64,000 bases of DNA from Balanoglossus misakiensis (lineage: Eukaryota > Hemichordata): positions 12,834,001 through 12,898,000 of the forward strand of contig CM082583.2 in NCBI GenBank assembly GCA_040954595.2. Direction: 5' to 3'. This document shows positions 38,039-49,900 of this stretch, piece after piece. The position numbers were made by a program, and so were the translations under genes. Within the stretch, counting starts at the first letter, position 1, and each line of letters starts with the position of its first letter. Under the pieces are notes generated by a model that was not told the origin of the DNA, did no database searches, and saw only the letters and a program-made list of their open reading frames with translations.

Positions 38039-41000
38039 CAAAGCATGTTATCGCGGTGTGGTATCTCCTAGAGCTCTGCGCGGAACGACATACACACAAT
38101 ATGAGACCGACTCACTGTTACCTGCTCCGACACTGATCACTGGCAAGCACATTAACAGCCTCGACCAATCAGAGCGCGTTGCCGCATTGTAATGAGTGGC
38201 TGTTGGCGTTTCCGCATGCAGTGTTTCGTTTTCACTTGAATTGTAGAAATGTTCATAGATATACCTTCTTTATGGGGCGCACTCTGCACTTTCATTTCTT
38301 CGGAATACGAAGCTACTAATGGAAATGTAAAAAAATAACATAAATATGTTGTGCCTTCGAAAGATCATGGACAAAGGCAAGTCGATTGATTCATAATCAG
38401 ACGCAAGTAAAAAGGGTCACGTGGGTGGATTAGGGTTTTATCACCCTCTCACGCCTTTGGCAAATCTCCTTCAATATGTATATTTCTGCAACACGTGCGG
38501 CCTGACTTCTTCTGTCCACGACAGAGTAAAATAAGCTCCACTAAATATGGATGTCTTGCGAATGTTAACTGCTGTTACACATAATATGTTTCATACTTTG
38601 CGACTAATATGAATAAATTTTACGAGATATGCAACATGTCGTATATGTTAAATTAGAAACAAAACGAAGCAATATTGATCAAACATCTCGTAAATTATGT
38701 CCACGTCATAAAAAGCACACCATGACAAAAAGCTGATTTGCCGACTACAGAATATCCATTTATTGCTAGTTGACAAAATTTGATCATATTTCCATCCCCA
38801 CATCGCGTTCAGGTTCAACCATTTGCATAAAGGGGTACCAGCTATCAATTTTACAAGGGGTCCCTTTACGCGAAGTAGCACAAAATAATTTTAAGCGATA
38901 CGACAAGGCGTGATCCTGCATTTATAAGAAATAAATGACAGGGATTTGAAGTATGTTTAAAAATAGCTTTCGTGTCCCATTTTCGGCCTTTCTGATCGTT
39001 TCATTATTCAAAATGTCTTAGCCATGTGCTATTTAGTGCTTGTAACCGGTCCAGGAAGTTTTCAAAGTCGCATTTTATACATATATTGTAATGGTCAGGA
39101 AAACTAAGTACTTTCTCAATGCCACGCCATCATTCAGACATTTAAAAAGAAGACGTACTTTCAGTGGGCGTAATATAAGTAAATGATTTATCTACAAAAA
39201 GCGGCACAGATTACTGGCCATTTAATCGGAGCGAGTAATATGTCGATTATAAGACTTCTTATATGCCGTTGTTGTAATGGTGACAAGTTTTGGAAAATCG
39301 TGTGACGCCATTTTAAACCTAGCCACCGGAACACTTTTCTAAATTAAAGACACAAATAGCGGCGTACATGTCGAAGTGTATCACACATCACTCAAAATCA
39401 GCCATGTCTTATTCAGCGAATTGATAAAGACAACAAAAATTAGACCTCATACGAAAGACAAATATCAGCCAATCATGGTGTAATGACTTTCAATAACTAG
39501 TATGTTGCTTTCTAATATCTTATTCATTTAGCCTCAGCAACATCCCAGCCACACCTACCCAAAACCTAATCAGAAAGTGCCCTTTCTGAAACAGTTCACA
39601 TGTCTTGGCCGTACGACATCGCACATATATTCAAATCTTATTTTCTCGTTTATTTTTTTAAATCGAGGTAAACAAAATGTCACATCCAAATACATCGTTC
39701 ACGTATTTGCTCAAATCGAAAGCAACTGCTTTAATTACTTGCGATTTGTATAGGCTTTGATTTGGAAAGAGTTGATTGGAAGAGAGGCCTTGTGGAAAAT
39801 CAAAAACCGATTTCTTGGCAGCCTGGCGCCACTAGGTGGCGGAGTTCATATCGCATGGCGCTGATATGTCTGCGCATGGGCCGTACGAAGCCATCGAGAC
39901 AAAATTTCAGTGATGTAAGATTGTGTGTTGCGGAACCGCGTCCCATTAGTTTCAGGTTAACTCTATATACAAATGCACATGGAAGGTTCAAAGTACTGAT
40001 CATTGTCAAATTCAGTACGCACAATCAGGCAATAGCAATTCCGAGAAAAACATTTCTTTTAATAGGAAAATGACAATTGCTTTCTGTCGGTGGCCCTGTT
40101 TGCACGCTGATTGACTTTTCACGCGCAAATGATATTCATTGGTCATTACTGTGCCCATTACCTCTTTCCTGTCATTGGAAGAGTTATACACACGGCTCAA
40201 TTTCTCTGAATATCACGGCGACCTTTTCGAACGGCTTCTTGTGTAAATGCGCAAACGGTATGCAATATATAATTTTGTGGTATATAACATTCATTTGGAG
40301 AAGAAATATGCAATCAAAAATATGGTGTCACGAATCTCTTGAGCTGTACTTTAACCCGACCTACTTCTCCGGGAGAGTGGGATTCGACACTCGGGGATGG
40401 CGGCTTTCGTGCGTGGCATTACAAAGTAAGTCTTTTGGAAGGTGAGTGCTTCGGCTTCAAATCACCTTTGGTAAGTAACACGGTTTCGCCGCTTCACATC
40501 AGACAGACTCACTCGCCGCAGGACCCGTCCTATTTATTCTAATGGACACGCGGGTTTTTTGAAGTTTGGCAATTTAGAGTGACTTCGGGGTTTAATATAC
40601 GAAGGGCAGAGTGCCATCTTGGCTTTTGTGGCGGTCTACGGTGAATTTCGGTAAAAGACATGATCTGTGCACGTTTACAGCTATTTTTAAAAATCTTTCT
40701 TACCTGAATAGGTTTGTTATTATATCATGAAATTTCAAACAGCTAAATCTTCGAAAAGCGAACTCGATTGCAAAGAAATAAACGACTCAGACACATGTCA
40801 TAAGCATTCGCGTAAGCACGCATAATGTATTTCGACAAATTACTCCTAGAATACGTCAACTAGTCTCTAAAACATTACAACTGCAATCGCACTAGTCTGT
40901 AGTCGAAAAAAAAAATTGAAATCGTAACTTAGATATCTTCAAAAAGCATCATTTACCATCATGTCTGATGTACCGTTAATTTGTACGATGTGATAGTGTG

Positions 41001-43207
41001 ACGCAAAGACTTCTCTTGCTCTAGTGGCATTTTCTTGAATAAACGTAACCTTTGAGAAAACGTTGGCATGGCAACGGAGGAAACGAAAATTGCTGACGAT
41101 AATGATACCATGGCGCCGTAAGATTCACCACATAGGAATGCCGCGTCGATGATAATTCCGCTATTTATAAACATGTATAAGCTTAATAGCAGTGGATGAA
41201 ATCTAGCCCTGTCTATTTTATTGGCTACACGGCAAATTAACAGCCCAAAGAAATGCCTAAAACTGCCGACAAGAAGCATCTTACGGAGAAAATGGTAACC
41301 CCAAGAAAAGCAAATACGCCCGTTCGATTATTTCAAATTAAATTCGATAATGGTAATTGAATTTTTTTTTCAGACTGTCTTTTTTAAGTACTGGCACACG
41401 ACTAGCATATTTCTGCCAATGGCAAAAGATTTCCTCGGTGAGATTCCACTCATTAAACCGTTTCAAGAGGAACTATATGTAGAGGTTCCCAGAAACTTGC
41501 ACGCACGCAGCAGGGACGTTGAACGTGTTCAGGGATTGCGGCTCGGGCAAAAATGTATATTAAAAGTAAATACGTCATGATATTACACAAGTAACCTTAT
41601 TGCCATGATATTTGCGCTTGGGGGCGTGTGTTCTGTTCTAGGGGAGATATTCCTCCTGTGAATCTAATTTGACACACAAAAGAAAAGTCTGCGTATTGAA
41701 GTTGACAGAAGCCCCCGCAGACACCAGTTTAATCCTTGACTCGTGGAATAACGTAATGCGTTGTTCCGAGCCTTGGGGCTTATTGGCTATAAATAGCCGA
41801 CACGAAGCACTCCTGAGTTCGGGGAAAGTGACCTTCCGGGGTTGCTCAGTGTTCGCTCTCGTCCCAGAGTTCCATATAGAGTTTCCAATTAGCGACTGCA
41901 ATTTCAACAGTCCTACGGCTAGACCATGGCAGAGATCACGTGGGGGTAGATGCACTCAGAAAGGTGAAATGAAAGACGCATATGTATGCCGATGGTCTAA
42001 TATTAAAAAATATTGCCAGTAAGTTTTGCATAAAGGCAAATATTCAAGGTGAACAAATAACGATGCAGACAATCTATTAAAGGGGAGGGTATCATAACTT
42101 GCAACCGGAGTTTGTATGTAATATGGGACTCCTGCATCTCAGTGGTAATGCGACGCTTGATGGGCTATTGCTAATCACCTGTTTTCCGTAGATAAATCCT
42201 AATATGGTCTTCCAGCGCGGTTTAACCGCACTCGCTGCATTTTAGCGGTGAACTTTCCTTGGCACTTTTCGCCAAGGGAGTTGATCGATCCCGTGAATCA
42301 CGACTTTCATTCCCAAATTAGATTTTATTATGGCAAGGTTAAGTATATACTGTCTTTGTTAAGCACTTAGTATGTCGGCCATTGTCAAAAGGTCGGATAT
42401 CTAACAGAGCCTCAAGGCTCACTACTTGACTTGCTTTCTTGTACGCCTTTTGCAAGCTCCAAAAATCAATCAGTGTTGCAAAAGGCTTCTTCTCGCACAA
42501 GAAACAACCGAATCACGACCGCATATACATGTAGCTACTGTATACCGCCGCCAGCATTTTTGGCATCACAGGTACTATATTCTGAGCTCTTGCATCGGCG
42601 TGATCCGTTGCAGGTTTCCAAGGTAACAACTTAACGTTCTGACGTCTTTGCTTCGTTGAGTTCATTTCAGTGTGTAAAAACGCACTTCAAGTACTGTATA
42701 TTTTCTGCCAGACTTCTTTGGAGATTGATAAATCCGATCTTCAGTATATGATGGACTTCTTTCTCGCCGCGGCAAAATTTATCAGCAATTTGGTACAATT
42801 CGTTGAGTCGGTACATTCGGTGAACATCAAATTGTGATTTGCTGAAATCAAGTTAAGGATTTTCCTTCGCGATGAACACATCGTAATATATTTTAAAAGG
42901 CCGGGCTACAGTTATTGTCAGTAGCAATAAAACTTGTTGCGCCCCCAAGAAACATGAATGGAGTGTTGTTCTAAAGAAGCATCGACCACTATGCACACTC
43001 TGCATTGTTATGCAAATTGGCACCATTTTATCTTGGTATTTAAAGTTACGTTGGTCTAAATTAACTAATTTGAATATTAGCGCAACACATCTGCATGGCT
43101 TTCTAGGTTTTTTCCTTCTCTACACGTGTCGACATTTGCGAACGTCTCGACACGCCGTGTTTCCTAATTCGCCTCGTCAAAACAAGAAGTCGACCGTGAA
43201 GAAGAAG
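38039..43207. other. Intergenic region between the divergent GPCR and sulfotransferase genes
   Basis: Must hold the promoters of both genes. Apart from a CTCF-consensus site at 39829-39842 and two ATTGG (inverted CCAAT) motifs near 40138 and 40174, I see no recognisable element or conserved protein. Confidence 0.55.
39829..39842 (+). promoter_or_regulatory. CTCF-consensus site
   Basis: CCACTAGGTGGCGG matches the bilaterian CTCF core CCASYAGRKGGCRS at all 14 positions. It lies between two divergently oriented genes, a usual place for an insulator. Binding is inferred from sequence only. Confidence 0.5.
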
Positions 43208-44827
43208 ATGTCCTCTTTTTGGCTGAACAGACGATGTATTGTGGCTTCTCTGACCAAGCACCGAGTGGTTATCGTTCTGACGGTCTTGCTGGCTCTGGCG
43301 TGTCTCACCATTTTTCGCCAAACAGGTGAGTCGAATTTGGGACGGCGGCTTCTGAGCTCCACGCTCTCTGTTCTGAGCGTCCATTACATTGTATACAGTA
43401 GTTTCCCCCTCAACGTTTCTTGTTTCAGACTTTGAAGATCGCGTCGACCCCTCTTGTACCCGCTCGATCAGTGCTGGTATACTTTTCCCCTTCAAACACA
43501 CCTGAAATCATGTATTTTATTTTACCACAATTGCAACATTCTGGCGATTTCAGTGAAGCTTGACATGGTGTAGACCGGTGGGGGGCAGATAGGTTTATAT
43601 TATGGTGCATAGAATGTGAACTCTAAGAGCGGCGTTACATGCAACAAAATGTTCCGTAGTTTGGTCAACAACATTTGATTCTGTTCCCCTCACCTCTAGC
43701 CTCAGATGTTCAGACTGCACCAGAAGATCACAAACAATCCTGGCATCATAATGTGATCAGATCCATTATGCGAAGTGTAAGTAAATGTTGTTTTGAATAT
43801 TAATGCCTTGATTGGACATGTCTCGTAACTATTTTATTATCTGAACGACAGAATACCGACAAAGAAAACCTCTTCTGGTTGTTTTGTTTCGTTGAGGAGG
43901 CGTCGGGGTCATTATTATGTTGCTGATGCTGACGCACTATTTCCGGTCAGTATCAATTTTTCGCCGCCATCTTGTTTAATTAAGGTAACAAGGAATAGCG
44001 ACCCCTACCGACGAAGGTTGGAAAGAGTTAACGACGTCTGCGAAGAGGAAATATCGGACGAAATCGCCGAAAGCAGCGCCCGCCATGCACTGGGACGAAT
44101 CCTAGTCGACCCGGTTCGGAAGTTAATGTATTGCGAGGTGGAGAAGGCTGCCAGCACAAACATTTTGAGAGTGCTGGACATACTCGATGGCGAATACAAA
44201 CCTGAGAACATCAATTTTTCGGCCAATCCTCGGAAACGACAGGGCTCCGTGTATAAGAAACTGTCTCAGTACAACAAGACAGAACGGTACAGACTGATGG
44301 AGGAAGGGTACACGAAGTTCATGTTCGTTCGTCACCCGTTTTCCCGCCTTGTGTCTTGCTTCGTCGACAAGGTTGTCCAGAGCCCGGATGACAACTTTCT
44401 CAGTGTTGTCTTGAGAAAAGTCAGAGCTACCACGGGTGCCAGTTTGAACGCAACAACGCTAACTTTTCAGGAATTTGCTGATTACTTGATGCAAGTCGAA
44501 GACGTTAATCAGATGGGCACGCACTACCGACCGATCTACGCACTTTGCGCGCCTTGTGTCATCAAATACGACTTCATAGGAAAGTTTGAAGCACTGCCTA
44601 CCGACGCGACATACATAATGAGAAAAATCGGCGCCTACTTCGGGTTTCCGAGCTTCGTTCCACACTCGACTAACAGTTCGGCCAAGAAAAATATTCTGAA
44701 GTATTTTTCCTTGTTATCGTTTGAGCAGATAAAGGCTCTCTATCAACTTTACGAATACGATTTCAAACTCTTTGGGTATTCTATTCCAGACTATTTCACA
44801 TCTTTGAATGAGAGTAGTTTCATATGA
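43208..44827 (+). CDS. Carbohydrate sulfotransferase, HNK-1/chondroitin 4-O family (CHST8-14 type), complete, 3 exons
   Basis: Type II Golgi enzyme that moves sulfate from PAPS to a sugar of a glycan; the acceptor sugar is not predictable here. Exons: 43208-43325, 43700-43776 and 43985-44827, giving 345 aa. The start ATG has A at -3 and is followed by a short cytosolic tail and a membrane anchor at about 20-35 (VVIVLTVLLALACLTI). The 5'-PSB phosphosulfate loop is CEVEKAASTNILR (115-127) and the 3'-PSB is RHPFSRLVS (181-189). The downstream family blocks are THYRP (244-248), LCAPC (252-256) and YDFIGKFE (260-267). The usual 5'-PSB is CxxPKxxxTNWKR; here Pro is Glu and Trp is Ile. The third exon's acceptor (TTAATTAAG) is weak, but it is the one that restores phase directly before VTRNSDP; residues 40-70 are therefore the least certain. 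Length is within the family range. Confidence 0.88.
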
Positions 44828-46946
44828 AAAAAAAATCATAAAAAAGTTTCAAGTGTGATCAAAGGAAGTGCTTTAAAATTTGCAGAAAGTATGATTTTTG
44901 TTGTTTGATTACATTTTTCTGCTTCGTATTTTGACGTTAATTTTACGATGATAATCATTGATGGGTGCATAACTATTTTATAATCGTAATAGAATAAGAC
45001 ACTGCTTATCGTTTTAGTTTTCATAATTTTGATTTAATTATGACTAAATTTGTAACGACACACGATATAAGAAAATAAAACGCTCAAGATTTTGACCGGC
45101 TTTGAAAGGAACCGCCAATCAGCTACTTACATGTAGTGCACGTTATCTTCATAAACTAGGGCTGTAGACAGATTCCTGTAAAATTTTGTCATGTAGCCAT
45201 TTTATTCAAATTCGGTTGTTACACAGCAGTTTTCAAACAATGCACCCCGCTAACAATACTCCAGAGCAAATTGTTTATTCGATTACCTGCCCCGGGTGTG
45301 ATAGTCTGGATGTTTCTCAGGCTAACCGTCAAAATACCGATTCTACGCGCGTGTTTTACCTCTTTATGAACAAAAACTTATAAAATGTGTTTTTGTTACC
45401 ATCAAATTTACGTCCAGAACTGCCTCGCCACCGGCAAGAACAAACAACATCGAGCGATAAACAAGTTAAAGAGGCGAAGACCTGCAGTAAATGCGAAACA
45501 GCGCACGCATGCGACGCTCCAGCTTGCCGGGGGCATAAATTCAAACTAAGTCTAGGCACGGATTTAGGAGCTTCTGGGCTGTCGCGTCTTGTTTTGATGA
45601 CGCACGCGATTAAATCCCGGTTCAATAACTATTTCGGTCGATTCAAATGAACTCCCGTCATTTTACAGACGACTTTAACACGAAATCCCTAATCGGATAA
45701 TCTCACATGAGTAGCTCGCTTTCACTGCAGCCGCACCGCATAGCGTAAATACGTGATTTTAGAGTTGTTCACATAGCTATTGACGCACATTTATATAAAT
45801 GTTTATGATATTGACTGTGATTATCATGATTCTACTTGTTTGAGAGGGTGACCAAGACAAACGCGGTATTAATGAAAAGTTAATTGCGTGTAATGAAACC
45901 AACTTAGCTCTTTAATATTCTCTCACAGCTTGAACCAAGGTATGTGTCGTTAGATTTTCAGTTGGACGTTTTCTCCTTTTGTCGGCTCACAGAATACTTC
46001 AAGCTACTTATACTCTCAGATTATCACCACATAAGGAAATTAAAGATTTTGAGGTAAAAAGGTAGTAAAACTGAACAATAACAGTCATGACGAGCTTGGT
46101 GAGAAGGACTCTGGTAATTCCCCGGCCGGTCGCATGCCACTGAATACCACCCCATCCTCCCCCAATAATTCCCCGGATATATCCCTGTGGACCCCGCCAC
46201 ACTCTTTCACACAATTCAAAGATTAACAAATCTGACGAATGTAGTCACTGTATCGTATAAGCGGAATAGTCATAAACGTGATACAGATTTCACAAAAGGT
46301 AAAATAGACACAACGTATGAAAAGGCACATATTTCATAATTTTAGAAAACACTGCATTCCAACCGTTTGCAAATGACATCGGTGCTTCATTTGAATAAAA
46401 AATTGAGCAGACAATATTAATTGGAATGCGAAAATGGGGAAGCGAATTTCACAGAACCTCACTTCCATAATTATTCTTTTGCACATTTATATATTTGCTT
46501 GTTGTATAAATACAAGTTATTTAGAAAATGTAAACAATGTAAATACACATGCGCTGTGTGGACTTAAATTGCCTTGATCTGAAGTAATAAATATCTTGGT
46601 GAATTTGACTGTTTCACCACAGGTGGCGCACTAGGCTTCTCTGGCCATGACTACAAAATTCTTCTTTTCGACTAATGTTCACGACGAAGAATACACACAT
46701 AGCTATGTACAGTGCACTGTTGAGTTCATGATCTACTATAAGAACGATGTATTTTTTGCCATTCACGTATTTATAAAATTCCGACTTTTTACCGTGGAAA
46801 ATGGCTTGTTCGTTTGTACAGTTACCCCGACGAGCGTTTAAGCCGTTTCCCGTTGAAGTGAATGTAATAAGGATGTTTTACGGCTTGGTCATGTGCATGG
46901 GGTTAATTTTCACACATTCCCCCAACGTGATTAGTGGCGACGTTAC
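44828..46946. other. Intergenic region between convergent sulfotransferase and nicotinic receptor genes
   Basis: Holds the two 3' UTRs. No recognisable gene or repeat; AGGTGGCGC near 46621-46629 is a partial CTCF core. Confidence 0.55.
45074..45079 (+). terminator. Sulfotransferase polyadenylation signal AATAAA
   Basis: First AATAAA after the sulfotransferase stop, about 250 nt downstream, in AT-rich sequence. Confidence 0.5.
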
Positions 46947-49900
46947 TCAAGATTTGAACCAGTTTGCGCTGCTCGCTCCAAAGTAGAGGGCCAACAGGAA
47001 CCCCGTCAAAATGCTAAACAGCATCACGCAGAACAGGATCAGGTAAAACCTGTCGATGATCTTCGCCACATCCCGCCACTCCTGCACGCGTTTCCTCTGC
47101 ACGAGGGTCTCGTCTTCCGGCAGGTCGTCGACTGGGAGTGCTTTGGGAGTCTTCTGGTCGTCTGCGACGAACTTCACGGCGCACAGGCTGCCGTTTTCCG
47201 CACTCTGCGCATTTGGACACTCGACAAAATTGTTCTGCTCAACGTTGACCATCTGCGGTGGGTTGGCGGCCGAAGCCAGGCCATAACTTTTACCGTTGCA
47301 GTATCGCGTGCACCTGCAACAGCGCGTGTGCATACACGTGATCTTGGTCAGGTACACGAACGCCAGTTTCCTCAGCCATGGAGGCACGGCCTCGCAGTTT
47401 GGGCCCTGGAAGTGCATGTGTAGGGTACATGCAGTCACCACGGCAGAGAAGATGACCAAACCGATCAATATGAAGAAATAGATTTCTGTGAGGGAAAGCA
47501 AGCGAAAAAAATCTATAAATTAGGCGAAACATAGTCAAGAAAACTACAAAAGATGAAAGTTACTCACAGTTCTTCACTCGATTCACCGGCCGGGCCAGAA
47601 AGAAGGAATCATACTTACGAAGTTTTGGTATGAATTCCGAATTGGGAGGCATGAATTCATTGACGATCGTCAGGAACACGAACTGAGCCAGGATGCTGGT
47701 GACACACAGAGTGACTCTCTCACCGGAGTCGGAAGGCAGGTAGAATCCCACGGCGACCAGAATGCAAGCGAGGAACGACGGGAATATGATGTTAAAAATG
47801 TAGTACATGGACCTCCGCCTGACGTGGATGGTGTAGGTGATGTCCGGGAAGGGGTCCGGACAGCAGACGTAGTACTTCATCTGGCGCACGATTGGCATGT
47901 GCACCAGCTCCCACTCGCCGTTGGTGATGAAGCGGTCGGTGTTGCTAGCCGAGCTGATGGTCATGTCCATGAACTTGCCGTCGTAGCTCCAGGAGGCGAA
48001 CTTCAGCTGACACTGCTGCTCGTCGAACGGGAAGAAGGAGACGTCGATGCCACAGGTGGCGCGCAGCACGAATGGCTGCAGCGCCGTCACGTTGCCGTCG
48101 TAGGTGATGATGGCGTCCGTGTCGAAGTGCCGCTTGAACTCGTCCTCGACGCTGCAGGGGGGGGGGGGGCAAGGGGTAACGACGTCAGCATTTTGTGTCG
48201 ACACATGCTCTGGTTGCATGTTGGTTGCGAAAATTATCAGATTTTTGACGTTTATTTTAAAATCTAAAATGCACTGTAATTTCATTTACTGTGTTATGGA
48301 CGGACTTACCTGCCAAAAAGTACTATGTCCGGCTGCCAGATTTCAACGATGGGGATATGTGTCTGTGTTACTCCGCCATAGTTGACCGGATCCCACACAA
48401 GATAATCATCTCGCCATGTCTGGAGAATAAAATAGTCAATATATAACCACTTTACACTACATAAATTTGTTTAACTATATTGGGTATATTAGGCTATTGA
48501 AAATGGGACAGCAGTCGCAGGGTTTAAATTTTTGTTTGAATGTTCAGTCCAAATCATTTTTAATATTTGACACAATGAACATATGGCGCAATCGTTCATA
48601 CTGTTTGCATTTGTAAGACAAACACTGTACAGTAATTCGTCATTTGAAGTTTGAGCTGTTACGGGGGCGGTAAAATGAACCCTCTTGATTTTCTTGGTTG
48701 GGGGGGGGGGGGTAAATAATAGAGATGAAACGTTTTGAAAGACCGCTTCCCACACTCCCGCACTGACTTAAAGTAAGACGGCAAGACGTTACAGATAATC
48801 TTTCAATAGACTGACCATATTGTACTCACCTGGCCAAGCCAGCACTTGATGGATATAATTTGGTTCTTCTCGTCCTTTGAAAACAAAGAAGCAAATATAC
48901 CCTCTTTAAACAAAACTGCGCTCGTCGGCGAATTTATACTTGCCGTTTACAACTACCGTGGGTTATTCGGTGGAAATTAAAAAAGATAACCGTCATAATC
49001 GTGGGAGACAAAATGCCTGGAATTTTCAAAGGACGATCGCATTTCTTAACTTAACGCCAATGTCACAGAATGTTAGGGTTAATGACTTTAACAGTTGTTC
49101 GTTGGATAAGTTTAGAACAGATCATATGCACACAAATTTACGAGATCTGATGATAAATGCCGAACTTCAGTGTCACAGCTGTACAATATTTATGAATGTA
49201 ACTAAATACACGGAGAAAATTCAATTTGCGCAATGATGCACGCGTGGTCGGCGGATTAAACATTCAGTCAACTTTCCTCGGAATTTAGTTCATGTGAGGT
49301 ATCGTTAGCGTTTTACCAAACGTACGTTCAACATCCATGGGTGACCTGCCGAAAGTTTGTAACGAGAACGGGCTATTCAATAACTTGTATATTATAAATA
49401 TACATGAGCATAATGTGAGCCCCCCTCCCCCACGTATATGTTTGAATATAGCCACGCATGCGCTGATCAATACTCGAGACTACCTGTCGACTACTTACTA
49501 TGTCAAGCATCTGTATCGGTGTGAGTCGATGGTCCACGATGATCGGCTTTGATTCATTGTTCACCGGCCTGACGTGATATTCCGGGTAGCCTGCCATCAG
49601 ATCACGCACCAAGTCAGCCCCTTCCTTTGACGAAATCACGTGACCTGCAAGCAAACGCCATGAAATATTAATTACTATTCATAATCATATTATTTCGATG
49701 GTCATAAAAAATGTGTTAATTATTCCGTTCAATTAGGCGCGTTCTGGATACACAGTGAACTCACTTTGTAACACTTCCTCATTTATTTAGCTCTGTCGTA
49801 ATTGACTCTTTTACTTTAGTATATTGACGTTAAATGGCTGGTGATTTGTAAGGGGTTTACGCCCGAACAGGCAAATATTGACGGACCGATAGTGTGTTTT

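Noticed and set aside
43010-43207. Upstream in-frame extension of the sulfotransferase
   Set aside because: Adds 66 residues before a good type II anchor with a short basic cytosolic tail; the ATG at 43208 has A at -3 and gives normal family topology.
46621-46629. Second CTCF site
   Set aside because: Only the right half (AGGTGGCGC) matches; the left CCA positions do not align.
47824-48267. 147-codon plus-strand frame
   Set aside because: Antisense of nicotinic exon 5; the Gly run comes from the poly-G tract.
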